DNA from: Oscillospiraceae bacterium
GTDB lineage: Bacteria > Bacillota_A > Clostridia > Oscillospirales > Oscillospiraceae
Assembly (NCBI GenBank): GCA_017549325.1
Contig: JAFYVA010000007.1
Coordinates: 1 to 13,994, forward strand
DNA: 13,994 bases
Reading direction: 5' to 3'
Both the position numbers and the translations under genes were made by a program. Position 1 is the stretch's first letter. Every line of letters starts with the position of its first letter. Of the stretch, positions 1 to 5,827 are shown piece after piece. The notes under the pieces are model-generated. The model did no database searches. It was not told the origin of the DNA and was given only the letters and a program-made list of their open reading frames with translations.

Positions 1-593
1 AGGGGCGCTACATTCTGGAGGACGACTACGACAGCGAGTTCCGATTCGTCGGCCGTCCCATCCCCACGCTCTATTCGGTGGATGAGAACAGCCGCGTCAT
101 CTACCTGAACACATTTTCAAAGACGATTGCCCCCTCCATCCGCATCAACTATATGATCCTGCCGCCGCACCTGCTGTCGGTATATCGGGAGAAGGTGGGG
201 TTCTACGCCTGCACCGTGTCGGCCTTTGAGCAGTATACGCTGGCCTCGTTTCTCTCGGAGGGCCACTTTGAGCAGCACCTGAGCCGTATGCGCAAGCGGT
301 ATCACCAGAAGCGGGACGCGGTCATCGACTGCATTCGCGGCAGTGCGCTCCGCGCCCGCATTACCGAGGAGGACGCGGGACTCCACTTCCTCGTCCATCT
401 GGATACCGCACTGGACGATGAGACGCTGCGCCTCCGCGCCGCCGAGGCGGGGCTGCGCTTGGCGCTGCTGTCGGACTACTACGCCGATCCCACCGCCGCG
501 CCACACCATGTGCTGGTGGTGAACTACGCAGGATTGGAACTTTCAAAACTCCCCGAGGCGCTGGAGAGGTTGAAAACGATACTGGAAACATGA
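1..593 (+). CDS. MocR/PdxR-type transcriptional regulator, aminotransferase domain (5' partial)
   Basis: Only the C-terminal 196 residues are in the window; the frame is open from base 3 and ends at TGA 591-593. It belongs to the fold-type I PLP aminotransferases. The EDDYDSEFR motif near the start holds the Asp and Tyr that contact the PLP pyridine ring, and LNTFSKTIAPSIRINYMILP holds the PLP-binding lysine (codon 120-122). The EDDYDSEFR plus FSKT-APS-R-Y pattern is typical of MocR regulators, in which an N-terminal GntR winged helix is fused to an aminotransferase-like domain that senses PLP or an amino-acid ligand; a free aminotransferase is the alternative. The DNA-binding half would lie upstream of the window, so the fusion is inferred and the target genes are unknown. 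An internal GTG at 78 is not the start, because homologous sequence continues upstream of it. It is followed directly by a terminator shared with the convergent HAD gene. Confidence 0.8.
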   Translation, partial: GRYILEDDYDSEFRFVGRPIPTLYSVDENSRVIYLNTFSKTIAPSIRINYMILPPHLLSVYREKVGFYACTVSAFEQYTLASFLSEGHFEQHLSRMRKRYHQKRDAVIDCIRGSALRARITEEDAGLHFLVHLDTALDDETLRLRAAEAGLRLALLSDYYADPTAAPHHVLVVNYAGLELSKLPEALERLKTILET

Positions 594-620
594 AAAAAGC
601 ACCCGATGGGGTGCTTTTTT
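593..620. terminator. Bidirectional rho-independent terminator between convergent genes
   Basis: Six A residues followed by GCACCC (599-604), loop GATG (605-608), GGGTGC (609-614) and six T residues form a 12-bp symmetrical stem. It has a U-tract on either strand, so it can end both the MocR-type gene (stop 591-593) and the minus-strand HAD gene (stop 625-627). Confidence 0.92.
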
Positions 621-624
621 ATCG

Positions 625-1248
625 TTATACCAGTTCCTCGAAACTGCGGATGGTGCTATGGCAGACGGATTGGAGCTCGGGCCATGCGTTGTTGAAAAAC
701 TCGTCATACACGCCCACCGTCTGCATACCTGCTGCGCGGGCGGCGCGGCTGGCGGCGGTAGAGTCATCGTAGAGGGTGCACTCCTCGGGCGCGACGCCCA
801 GAAGGGCCGCCACCTTGCCGTAGATGGTGCTCTCGCGCTTATCAAGGCCCATCTCCTGGGCAAAGAACACCTCTTCGAAATACTCGTTCAGACCGTTGGC
901 CTCCATGGCGACGCGGCAGTGGGAGGGGACGCAGGAGGTGAGCACCGCCATCCGCTTACCTTCGGCGCGGCACTTATCCAGATACTCCCGCACGCCTGCC
1001 TTGAGGGTTACGGTGTGGTACATATCGCCTGCCAACTCCATCCACTCGGCGATGATCTCCTCGTCGGGTGTGTCGATCTGGCAGTACTGGCGGGTGAATA
1101 CCGCCGCCTGCGGCAGTGCCGTGTGGGCGACGCCCTCGTAGTACTCCTGTGTATACGGCAGATTGCGGCGGCGGAGAAACGCCACATCCACATCGTGCCA
1201 GATGCCGTTGGAGTTAATGAGGGTGCCGTCCATATCGAAAAGCAGCAT
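625..1248 (-). CDS. HAD-superfamily hydrolase, subfamily IA (beta-phosphoglucomutase-like phosphatase)
   Basis: This is a 207-residue soluble protein of normal size for small HAD phosphatases. Motif I is MLLFDMDGT at the extreme N-terminus (nucleophile Asp5, acid/base Asp7). Motif II is the Thr/Ser in AVLTSC (104-105), motif III is probably Lys137 in GLDKR, and motif IV is the acidic pair Asp161-Asp162 in TLYDDSTAASRAA. The usual Gly before the DD pair is Tyr here. The alpha-helical stretch after motif I (about residues 15-80) is a C1 cap, as in beta-phosphoglucomutase and phosphoglycolate phosphatases. The substrate cannot be read from sequence; sugar phosphates or nucleotides are typical. 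The start ATG at 1246-1248 is supported by a GGGAGGT ribosome binding site at 1257-1263 on this strand. It is transcribed from its own promoter, divergent from the transporter, and ends at the shared terminator. Confidence 0.88.
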   Translation of the reverse strand: MLLFDMDGTLINSNGIWHDVDVAFLRRRNLPYTQEYYEGVAHTALPQAAVFTRQYCQIDTPDEEIIAEWMELAGDMYHTVTLKAGVREYLDKCRAEGKRMAVLTSCVPSHCRVAMEANGLNEYFEEVFFAQEMGLDKRESTIYGKVAALLGVAPEECTLYDDSTAASRAARAAGMQTVGVYDEFFNNAWPELQSVCHSTIRSFEELV

Positions 1249-1285
1249 TGCGGTGACCTCCCGAAGAAAAAGTTATAACAGAGTA

Positions 1286-1314
1286 TTGCCATTTTATGTG
1301 TGCGGTGTTATGAT
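1286..1314 (+). promoter_or_regulatory. Sigma-A-type promoter for the RarD transporter
   Basis: The -35 box is TTGCCA (1286-1291), followed by a 17-base spacer and -10 box TATGAT (1309-1314) preceded by TG one base upstream (extended -10, TGTTATGAT). The predicted start of transcription is near 1321, giving a leader of about 40 bases. It overlaps the opposite-strand promoter at 1313-1314. Confidence 0.8.
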
Positions 1315-1341
1315 TCTACCATTGTTTCCAATCAATGTAAA
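1313..1341 (-). promoter_or_regulatory. Sigma-A-type promoter for the HAD hydrolase gene
   Basis: Read on the minus strand, the -35 box is TTTACA (1341-1336), followed by a 17-base spacer and -10 box TAGAAT (1318-1313). Transcription would start near 1306 and give a leader of about 58 bases before ATG 1248. The -10 box shares two base pairs with the plus-strand -10 box. Confidence 0.78.
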
Positions 1342-1361
1342 TACGAAAAGAGATGATTCCC

Positions 1362-2255
1362 ATGGGTGAATACAACTACAAAAAGGGCCTCTCGGCCATG
1401 CTGTGCTGCTTCCTGATCTGGGGTTTCCAGCCGCTGTACTGGTACCTCTGCGAGGGGATGGACACCTTCTTCCTGCTGGCCAGCCGTATCATCTGGGCGG
1501 CGGTGTGCTGCCTCGTGCTGCTGAAGGTGCAGGGCAAGCTGGGTCAGCTGAAGGCGGCCTTTATGGATAAGCAGATCCTGAAGCGGGAGATCCCCGCCAT
1601 GCTGCTGATGCTGGCCGACTGGGCCATCTACCTCTGGGCAGTGCAGAACGGCCGCGTGCTGGAGTGCTCTCTGGGCTACTATATCCAGCCTCTGGTGGTG
1701 TTCACCTTCGGCGCGGTCATCTTTAAAGAAAAGCTCTCCTGGCGTCATCTGGTCATCATCGCCATCGTGGTGGTGGGCATTGTGCTGAGCACCAACGGCT
1801 TCGGCGGTCTGCCCTATGTGACCATTTCTCTGGCGGTGCTCTTTGCTATCTATGCCGCCATCAAGAAGAGTATGACCATCGATTCCATTGTCAGTACCAG
1901 CATGGAGATCATCATGATGGTGCCTCTGGCGCTTCTGTTCATCCTCTTCTTCCGCATGGGCGATAACGGTATGGCCTCCATCACCGTCAGCCGCCAGCTG
2001 CTGCTGATCGGCTCGGGTATCGTGACGGGCGTACCCATGCTGTTCTACGCCGTGGGCGTGCGGAATCTCCCCATGATGACCACCGGCATCTGCCAGTATC
2101 TCAGCCCCACCATCGGCATTTTCTGCAGCATGATTATGGGCGAGATGCTGACCCGCGAGAAACTGGTGAGCTTCTACTTCATCTGGGCCGGCGTTGTTCT
2201 GTATGTGCTGAATATGTTCTACGAAGAGCACAGGAAAAAGAAGCAGGCGGCATAA
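1362..2255 (+). CDS. rarD: EamA-family transporter, RarD type
   Basis: This is a polytopic membrane protein of 297 residues, close to the usual RarD length of about 295. It has about ten hydrophobic segments arranged as two EamA halves. RarD hallmarks are KKGLSAMLCCFLIWGFQPLY at the N-terminus and the ADWAIYLWAVQNGRVLECSL - GYYIQPL block, which matches the NW-x-W-AV-x5-LEASLGY-x-INPL signature of the family. The C-terminus is cytoplasmic and Lys-rich (HRKKKQAA). RarD proteins are DMT-superfamily permeases of uncertain substrate; chloramphenicol resistance gave the name, but a drug role should not be assumed. ATG 1362 is preferred because AAAGAG (1347-1352) lies at proper spacing, whereas ATG 1353 would abut that motif. 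The gene stands alone between its own promoter and a terminator. Confidence 0.87.
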   Translation: MGEYNYKKGLSAMLCCFLIWGFQPLYWYLCEGMDTFFLLASRIIWAAVCCLVLLKVQGKLGQLKAAFMDKQILKREIPAMLLMLADWAIYLWAVQNGRVLECSLGYYIQPLVVFTFGAVIFKEKLSWRHLVIIAIVVVGIVLSTNGFGGLPYVTISLAVLFAIYAAIKKSMTIDSIVSTSMEIIMMVPLALLFILFFRMGDNGMASITVSRQLLLIGSGIVTGVPMLFYAVGVRNLPMMTTGICQYLSPTIGIFCSMIMGEMLTREKLVSFYFIWAGVVLYVLNMFYEEHRKKKQAA

Positions 2256-2267
2256 TGGAATTTTCCA

Positions 2268-2310
2268 AGCGGCTCGGACCGAATCGGTCCGGGCCGCTGT
2301 TTGTGTTTAC
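2268..2310 (+). terminator. Rho-independent terminator after the RarD gene
   Basis: A 14-bp GC-rich stem (2268-2281 with 2285-2298, one T-G wobble) closes a three-base AAT loop. The tail GTTTGTGTTT is only moderately T-rich. The end of the tail (TTTAC, 2306-2310) is also the start of the -35 box of the next operon, so the two signals are packed without a gap. Confidence 0.82.
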
Positions 2311-2334
2311 AAACGGGGAAAAGGGTGGTATAAT
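2306..2334 (+). promoter_or_regulatory. Strong sigma-A-type promoter of the tmk-mltG-U32 operon
   Basis: TTTACA (2306-2311), a 17-base spacer, and a perfect TATAAT (2329-2334). The predicted transcript starts near 2341 and has a roughly 30-base leader before the ribosome binding site AAAGGAAGAGG (2354-2364) and ATG 2371. Confidence 0.87.
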
Positions 2335-2370
2335 GCTATGCGTATTACTATGTAAAGGAAGAGGAACGCT

Positions 2371-3033
2371 ATGGGAACGCTGATCGTATTTGAAGGAACC
2401 GACGGCTCCGGCAAGGCTACACAGACCGCGATGCTGTGCGCTGCACTGGAGAAAAAGGGCATCCCCTTCAAAAAGCTGGAGTTCCCCCGCTATACGGAGG
2501 AGTCCTCGGCGCTGATCCGCCTGTATCTGAACGGCGCCTTCGGCAGCAGACCCGAGGATGTGAACTGCTACGCCGCCTCCATGTTCTATGCCGCCGACCG
2601 CTATGCATCCTACAAGCAGGATTGGGGCAAGTTCTATGAAGAGGGCGGGCTGGTGATCGCCGACCGCTACACCACCTCCAACGCCGTACATCAGACCTCC
2701 AAGCTGCCGCCTCAGGAGCGGGGCGCGTTTCTCGACTGGCTCTTCCATTTTGAGTATACGATGCTGGGTCTGCCTGCACCCGACCGCGTCATGTATCTCG
2801 ACCTCCCCACGGAGGTGACCGAGCAGCTGATGCGCCGCCGCGAGGCCGATACCAACTCCCACGCCGACATCCACGAGCAGGATGGCGCCTATCTGCGCCG
2901 CTGCCGTGAGAACGCCGCCTTCGTGGTGGAGCGCTGCGGCTGGGAGCGCGTTGACTGTGCAAAGGACGGAGCTTTGCGCTCCGTTGAGGATATCCACAGC
3001 GAGATCGTGGAGCGTCTTTCTGACCTCCTGTGA
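2371..3033 (+). CDS. tmk: Thymidylate (dTMP) kinase
   Basis: A 220-residue P-loop kinase that phosphorylates dTMP to dTDP with ATP, an essential step toward dTTP. The N-terminal FEGTDGSGKATQ (7-18) is the Walker A loop, and IADRYTTSNAVHQ (97-108) carries the DR-Y motif typical of thymidylate kinases. The CYAASMFYAADRYA region (66-79) fits the substrate-binding FAADR-type motif, and MRRREADTNSHADIHEQD (154-171) is the basic LID that closes over ATP. Length is normal. One oddity is that the Ser/Thr following the Walker A lysine, which normally helps bind magnesium, is Ala16 (GKAT). It starts at ATG 2371 with GAGG six bases upstream. It is the first gene of a three-gene operon, 24 bases ahead of mltG. 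Another nucleoside monophosphate kinase is possible but less likely. Confidence 0.88.
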   Translation: MGTLIVFEGTDGSGKATQTAMLCAALEKKGIPFKKLEFPRYTEESSALIRLYLNGAFGSRPEDVNCYAASMFYAADRYASYKQDWGKFYEEGGLVIADRYTTSNAVHQTSKLPPQERGAFLDWLFHFEYTMLGLPAPDRVMYLDLPTEVTEQLMRRREADTNSHADIHEQDGAYLRRCRENAAFVVERCGWERVDCAKDGALRSVEDIHSEIVERLSDLL

Positions 3034-3057
3034 CCGCGAAAGAGAAAGGAAACCGCT

Positions 3058-4212
3058 ATGGCAAAGGATAACAACAAGTACGAAACAGCGTATTATAACG
3101 CTGAGGAGGTGCGCCGTCAGAGCGCTGCCAGAAAAAAGAAGAAAAAGCGCAACCGTCAGGGTGTGGCGCTGTATCTCATTTGCGTGCTGATCGTCTCCTG
3201 CCTGCTGGCCGGTATCGGCTGGCTGCTGGTGAACGATATGTGTTCGCTGAACAAGGATGCCGTCACCACCGAGATCACCGTGGAGGAGAAGGATTCCATG
3301 GGCGATATCTCTGCAAAGCTGAAGGATGCCGGCCTCATCAACCACCGCTGGTTCTTCCGTCTGGTGGGCGGTATGTTCTTCGATGCCAAGGATGTCATCG
3401 ACTCCGGCACATGGCAGCTCCACAGTGAGATGGATTACCGCGCCCTGATCCGCAATATGCACGATTACGAGGCCGACCTCATCGCGGAGGAGGGATGGAT
3501 CAGCGTCACCATTCCCGAGGGTATGATGGTACACGAGATCCTGGCGCTGCTGGAGGAGAAGGGTGTCGCTACCATGGAGGAACTGGAGGATGCCTGCGCC
3601 AACTATGAGTTCCAGGATTACGAGTTCCTCGATGACGAACTGCTGGGCGATATCCGCCGTATGGAGGGTTATCTCTTCCCCGACACCTATGCCTTTGACC
3701 CCAGCCGCAGTGCCGTTTACGCCATCGATACCATGCTGACCAACTTCGTGCTCCACTTCGATAACGAGCTGATGGCCGATATCCGCGGCTCGGAGTACAC
3801 CTGGGAGGAGATCATCACCATGGCCTCCATCATCGAGAAGGAGGGTATCGGTGACGAGACTGAGCGCAAGAACATCGCCTCGGTCCTGTATAACCGTATG
3901 AACACCCTTGACCGCGAGACGTACGGTTATCTGCAGCTGGATACCACCATCTACTACTCCCTGTATATCGAGGGTAAGGATAAGACCGACTTCGATCTGG
4001 AGAAGGATACGCCCTATAACACCTACAAATATCCCGGCTTGCCCGTGGGCCCCATCTGCTGCCCCGGTCTGAGCTCTATTCGCGCCGCCGTGTATCCCAA
4101 CGATACGGATTACTTCTACTTTGCCGCCGGTGTGGACGGTGTGAACCACTTCTTCTCCAGCTACAACGACCACATCAACTTCGTCAACAGTGATATGTAT
4201 CAGCCCGACTAA
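3058..4212 (+). CDS. mltG: Endolytic murein transglycosylase MltG (YceG-like)
   Basis: A 384-residue membrane-anchored lytic transglycosylase that cleaves nascent glycan strands and limits their length. Residues 1-34 are cytoplasmic and very basic (KKKKKRNR), and residues 36-58 form one membrane segment (VALYLICVLIVSCLLAGIGW). About residues 70-130 are a LysM-like region, followed by the YceG catalytic domain. Family landmarks are TIPEGMMVHEI (151-161), EGYLFPDTY (203-211), the catalytic glutamate Glu260 in ITMASIIEKEG, YGYLQLDTTIYY, and YPGLPVGPICCPGLSSIRAA near the end. The B. subtilis counterpart is YrrL. The ATG follows AAAGGA (3047-3052), and the TAA stop shares its last A with the ATG of the U32 gene. 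Synteny with the U32 and alaS genes supports the assignment. Confidence 0.93.
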   Translation: MAKDNNKYETAYYNAEEVRRQSAARKKKKKRNRQGVALYLICVLIVSCLLAGIGWLLVNDMCSLNKDAVTTEITVEEKDSMGDISAKLKDAGLINHRWFFRLVGGMFFDAKDVIDSGTWQLHSEMDYRALIRNMHDYEADLIAEEGWISVTIPEGMMVHEILALLEEKGVATMEELEDACANYEFQDYEFLDDELLGDIRRMEGYLFPDTYAFDPSRSAVYAIDTMLTNFVLHFDNELMADIRGSEYTWEEIITMASIIEKEGIGDETERKNIASVLYNRMNTLDRETYGYLQLDTTIYYSLYIEGKDKTDFDLEKDTPYNTYKYPGLPVGPICCPGLSSIRAAVYPNDTDYFYFAAGVDGVNHFFSSYNDHINFVNSDMYQPD

Positions 4213-5438
4213 TGGATTGGAAAAAGCCTGAATTGCTCGCCCCCGCAGGGGACATGGAAAAACTGAAAATGGCGGTGGCCTACGGCGCCGATGCCGTGTA
4301 TCTGGCGGGCACCACCTTCGGTATGCGCTCCTTCGCCGGTAACTTCACCGATGAAGAGCTCTCTGCGGCGGTGCGCTACGCCCATGACCGCGGTGTGAAA
4401 GTCCATGTGACGGTGAACACCATGCCCCGCTCCGGGGAGGTGGATGTTCTGCCCGCGCATCTGGAGCGGCTGGACGCGGCGGGTGTGGACGCCCTCATCA
4501 TTGCCGATCTGGGTGCCTTCACCATGGCGGGGAAGTATGCGCCCCGCTGTGAGCGCCACATCAGCACCCAGCAGTCCATCGCCAACTACGCCACGGCCCA
4601 GAGCTGGTTTGACTTGGGTGCCAAGCGTGTGGTGCTGGCCCGTGAGCTGTCTCTGGAGGAGATCGCCGAGATCCGCCGCCGCACCGACCCGCAGCTGGAG
4701 ATCGAGACATTCTGCCACGGCGCACAGTGCGTGTCCTATTCCGGCAGATGCCTGCTGTCCAACTATATGACGGGCCGCGACGCCAACCGCGGTGCCTGTG
4801 CCCAGCCCTGCCGCTACCAGTATGCGCTGGTGGAGGAGAAGCGCCCCGGCGAATATTTCCCCGTATTCGAGGACGAGACGGGGACGTACATCATGAACTC
4901 CCGCGATATGTGCATGATCGACCATCTGGACGATATCATGAAGGTGGGCATCGACTGCATCAAGATCGAGGGCCGCGCCAAATCCGCCTACTACGCCGCC
5001 ATCGTCACCGGCGCCTATCGCCATGTGCTGGACGATGTATATGCCGGCCGCGACATCGACCCCGTGTGGCGCGACGAGGTGGAGCACGTCTCCCACCGCC
5101 ATTACGCCACCGGCTTCTACTACGGCCATCCCGGCCAGTATTACGAGGACTCCCGCTATATCCGCGACTGGCAGATCTGCGCCGTGGTGACGGATTGCGA
5201 TGCCGATGGCAACGCCACGCTGAGCCTGCGCAACAAGTTTGCAGCAGGGGATACCCTGGAGGTGGTGGGCCCCGATACCAAACCCTTCACCGTTACCGCG
5301 GCACCCATGGTGGACAGTGAGGGCAGCACCCTCACCGAGGTGAAAACGCCCCAGATGGTGTTCTCCATGCGCCTGCCCAAACAGGTGCCGCCCATGAGCT
5401 TTCTGCGCCGCGCCGCCGATCTGAGCGCGAAAGAGTAA
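4212..5438 (+). CDS. U32-family protein, probable tRNA 5-hydroxyuridine synthase (TrhP-like)
   Basis: A 408-residue cytoplasmic protein of the U32 (collagenase-like peptidase) family. The N-terminal ELLAPAGDMEKLKMAVAYGA and the block ETFCHGAQCVSYSGRC through NRGACAQPCRYQY (165-204) match the family signature. The cysteines at 168, 173, 180, 196, 200 and 234 include candidates for iron-sulfur ligands. YegQ/TrhP members make 5-hydroxyuridine at tRNA position 34 using prephenate; other U32 members (RlhA, UbiU/V) hydroxylate 23S rRNA or ubiquinone precursors. In B. subtilis the mltG homologue yrrL sits with yrrN and yrrO (trhP1, trhP2), and yrrO has a similar length, so the tRNA role is favoured by context, not proven. 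Old 'protease' annotations are poorly supported. The start overlaps the mltG stop (TAATG) and no separate promoter is seen, so translation is probably coupled. A strong terminator follows. Confidence 0.83.
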   Translation: MDWKKPELLAPAGDMEKLKMAVAYGADAVYLAGTTFGMRSFAGNFTDEELSAAVRYAHDRGVKVHVTVNTMPRSGEVDVLPAHLERLDAAGVDALIIADLGAFTMAGKYAPRCERHISTQQSIANYATAQSWFDLGAKRVVLARELSLEEIAEIRRRTDPQLEIETFCHGAQCVSYSGRCLLSNYMTGRDANRGACAQPCRYQYALVEEKRPGEYFPVFEDETGTYIMNSRDMCMIDHLDDIMKVGIDCIKIEGRAKSAYYAAIVTGAYRHVLDDVYAGRDIDPVWRDEVEHVSHRHYATGFYYGHPGQYYEDSRYIRDWQICAVVTDCDADGNATLSLRNKFAAGDTLEVVGPDTKPFTVTAAPMVDSEGSTLTEVKTPQMVFSMRLPKQVPPMSFLRRAADLSAKE

Positions 5439-5444
5439 ACACAG

Positions 5445-5472
5445 AAAAGACAGCCTGCGGGCTGTCTTTTTT
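5445..5472 (+). terminator. Rho-independent terminator of the tmk-mltG-U32 operon
   Basis: The stem AAAAGACAGCC (5445-5455) pairs with GGCTGTCTTTT (5460-5470) around the loop TGCG, and the run of Ts continues to 5472. It lies seven bases after the U32 stop and isolates the operon from the alaS leader. Confidence 0.92.
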
Positions 5473-5515
5473 GCGTCTTTGTTGTGATAGTGCCGAAAAA
5501 ATCCCATCTTTCCCG

Positions 5516-5543
5516 TTGACAATGACGAAAGATGTGGTAAAAT
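5516..5543 (+). promoter_or_regulatory. Promoter of the alaS T-box transcript
   Basis: A consensus TTGACA (5516-5521), a 16-base spacer and TAAAAT (5538-5543), with TG at 5535-5536 giving an extended -10. The start is expected near 5550, just before T-box Stem I. Confidence 0.88.
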
Positions 5544-5550
5544 ACTGTGT

Positions 5551-5783
5551 AGATATTGCAGAGCGATGAGGAAACCAGTTCGCCCGTGCCACCCAGAGCG
5601 AGAAGGGGACAGTGCAAGCCCTTCGGGATCGGTATTGCGAACAGCCACTTCCGAGCTGGCGGCGAGGAGTCGTCCGATTGGTCCCCGATAGAGGACCGCT
5701 TAAGATGACGGCCTGCGGCCGTCAAATTAGGGTGGTACCGTGAAGTTGCGCTTCGCCCCTATGTGTGGGGCGGGGCGTTTTTT
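5551..5783 (+). promoter_or_regulatory. T-box riboswitch sensing tRNA-Ala, upstream of alaS
   Basis: A complete T-box leader can be folded by eye. In Stem I, GGAA (5570-5573) pairs with TTCC (5649-5652), and TTCGC (5579-5583) pairs with GCGAA (5637-5641). The specifier loop between them contains GCC (5644-5646), an alanine codon. Higher up, CCG/CGG and CCC/GGG lead to the conserved AGAGCGA distal bulge (5595-5601) and a GAAGGG/CCCTTC apical stem with loop GACAGTGCAAG. A stem at 5680-5684/5693-5697 is Stem II. Stem III is 5706-5713/5717-5724. The conserved T-box sequence AGGGTGGTACCGTG is at 5729-5742. Its TGGT bulge can pair with the ACCA end of uncharged tRNA-Ala. The antiterminator and terminator (5749-5783) share CGCCCCT. 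Uncharged tRNA-Ala is expected to allow readthrough into alaS. Confidence 0.95.
5749..5783 (+). terminator. T-box-controlled terminator before alaS
   Basis: CGCTTCGCCCC (5749-5759) pairs over 11 bp (two T-G wobbles) with GGGGCGGGGCG (5767-5777) around a seven-base loop, followed by six Ts. Part of its 5' arm also belongs to the antiterminator, so the two folds exclude each other. Confidence 0.94.
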
Positions 5784-5827
5784 GTTTAGGTAATTCAAAA
5801 AATTAGAATAGAAAAGGAGTAACTACT

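Noticed and set aside
1353..1361. ATG 1353 as start of the RarD transporter
   Set aside because: The purine-rich ribosome binding site directly abuts it, leaving no spacing. ATG 1362 has suitable spacing and starts at the conserved N-terminus.
2179..4173. 664-codon minus-strand open frame across tmk and mltG
   Set aside because: It covers two well-identified genes, a terminator and a promoter; the sequence is the mirror of their codon bias.
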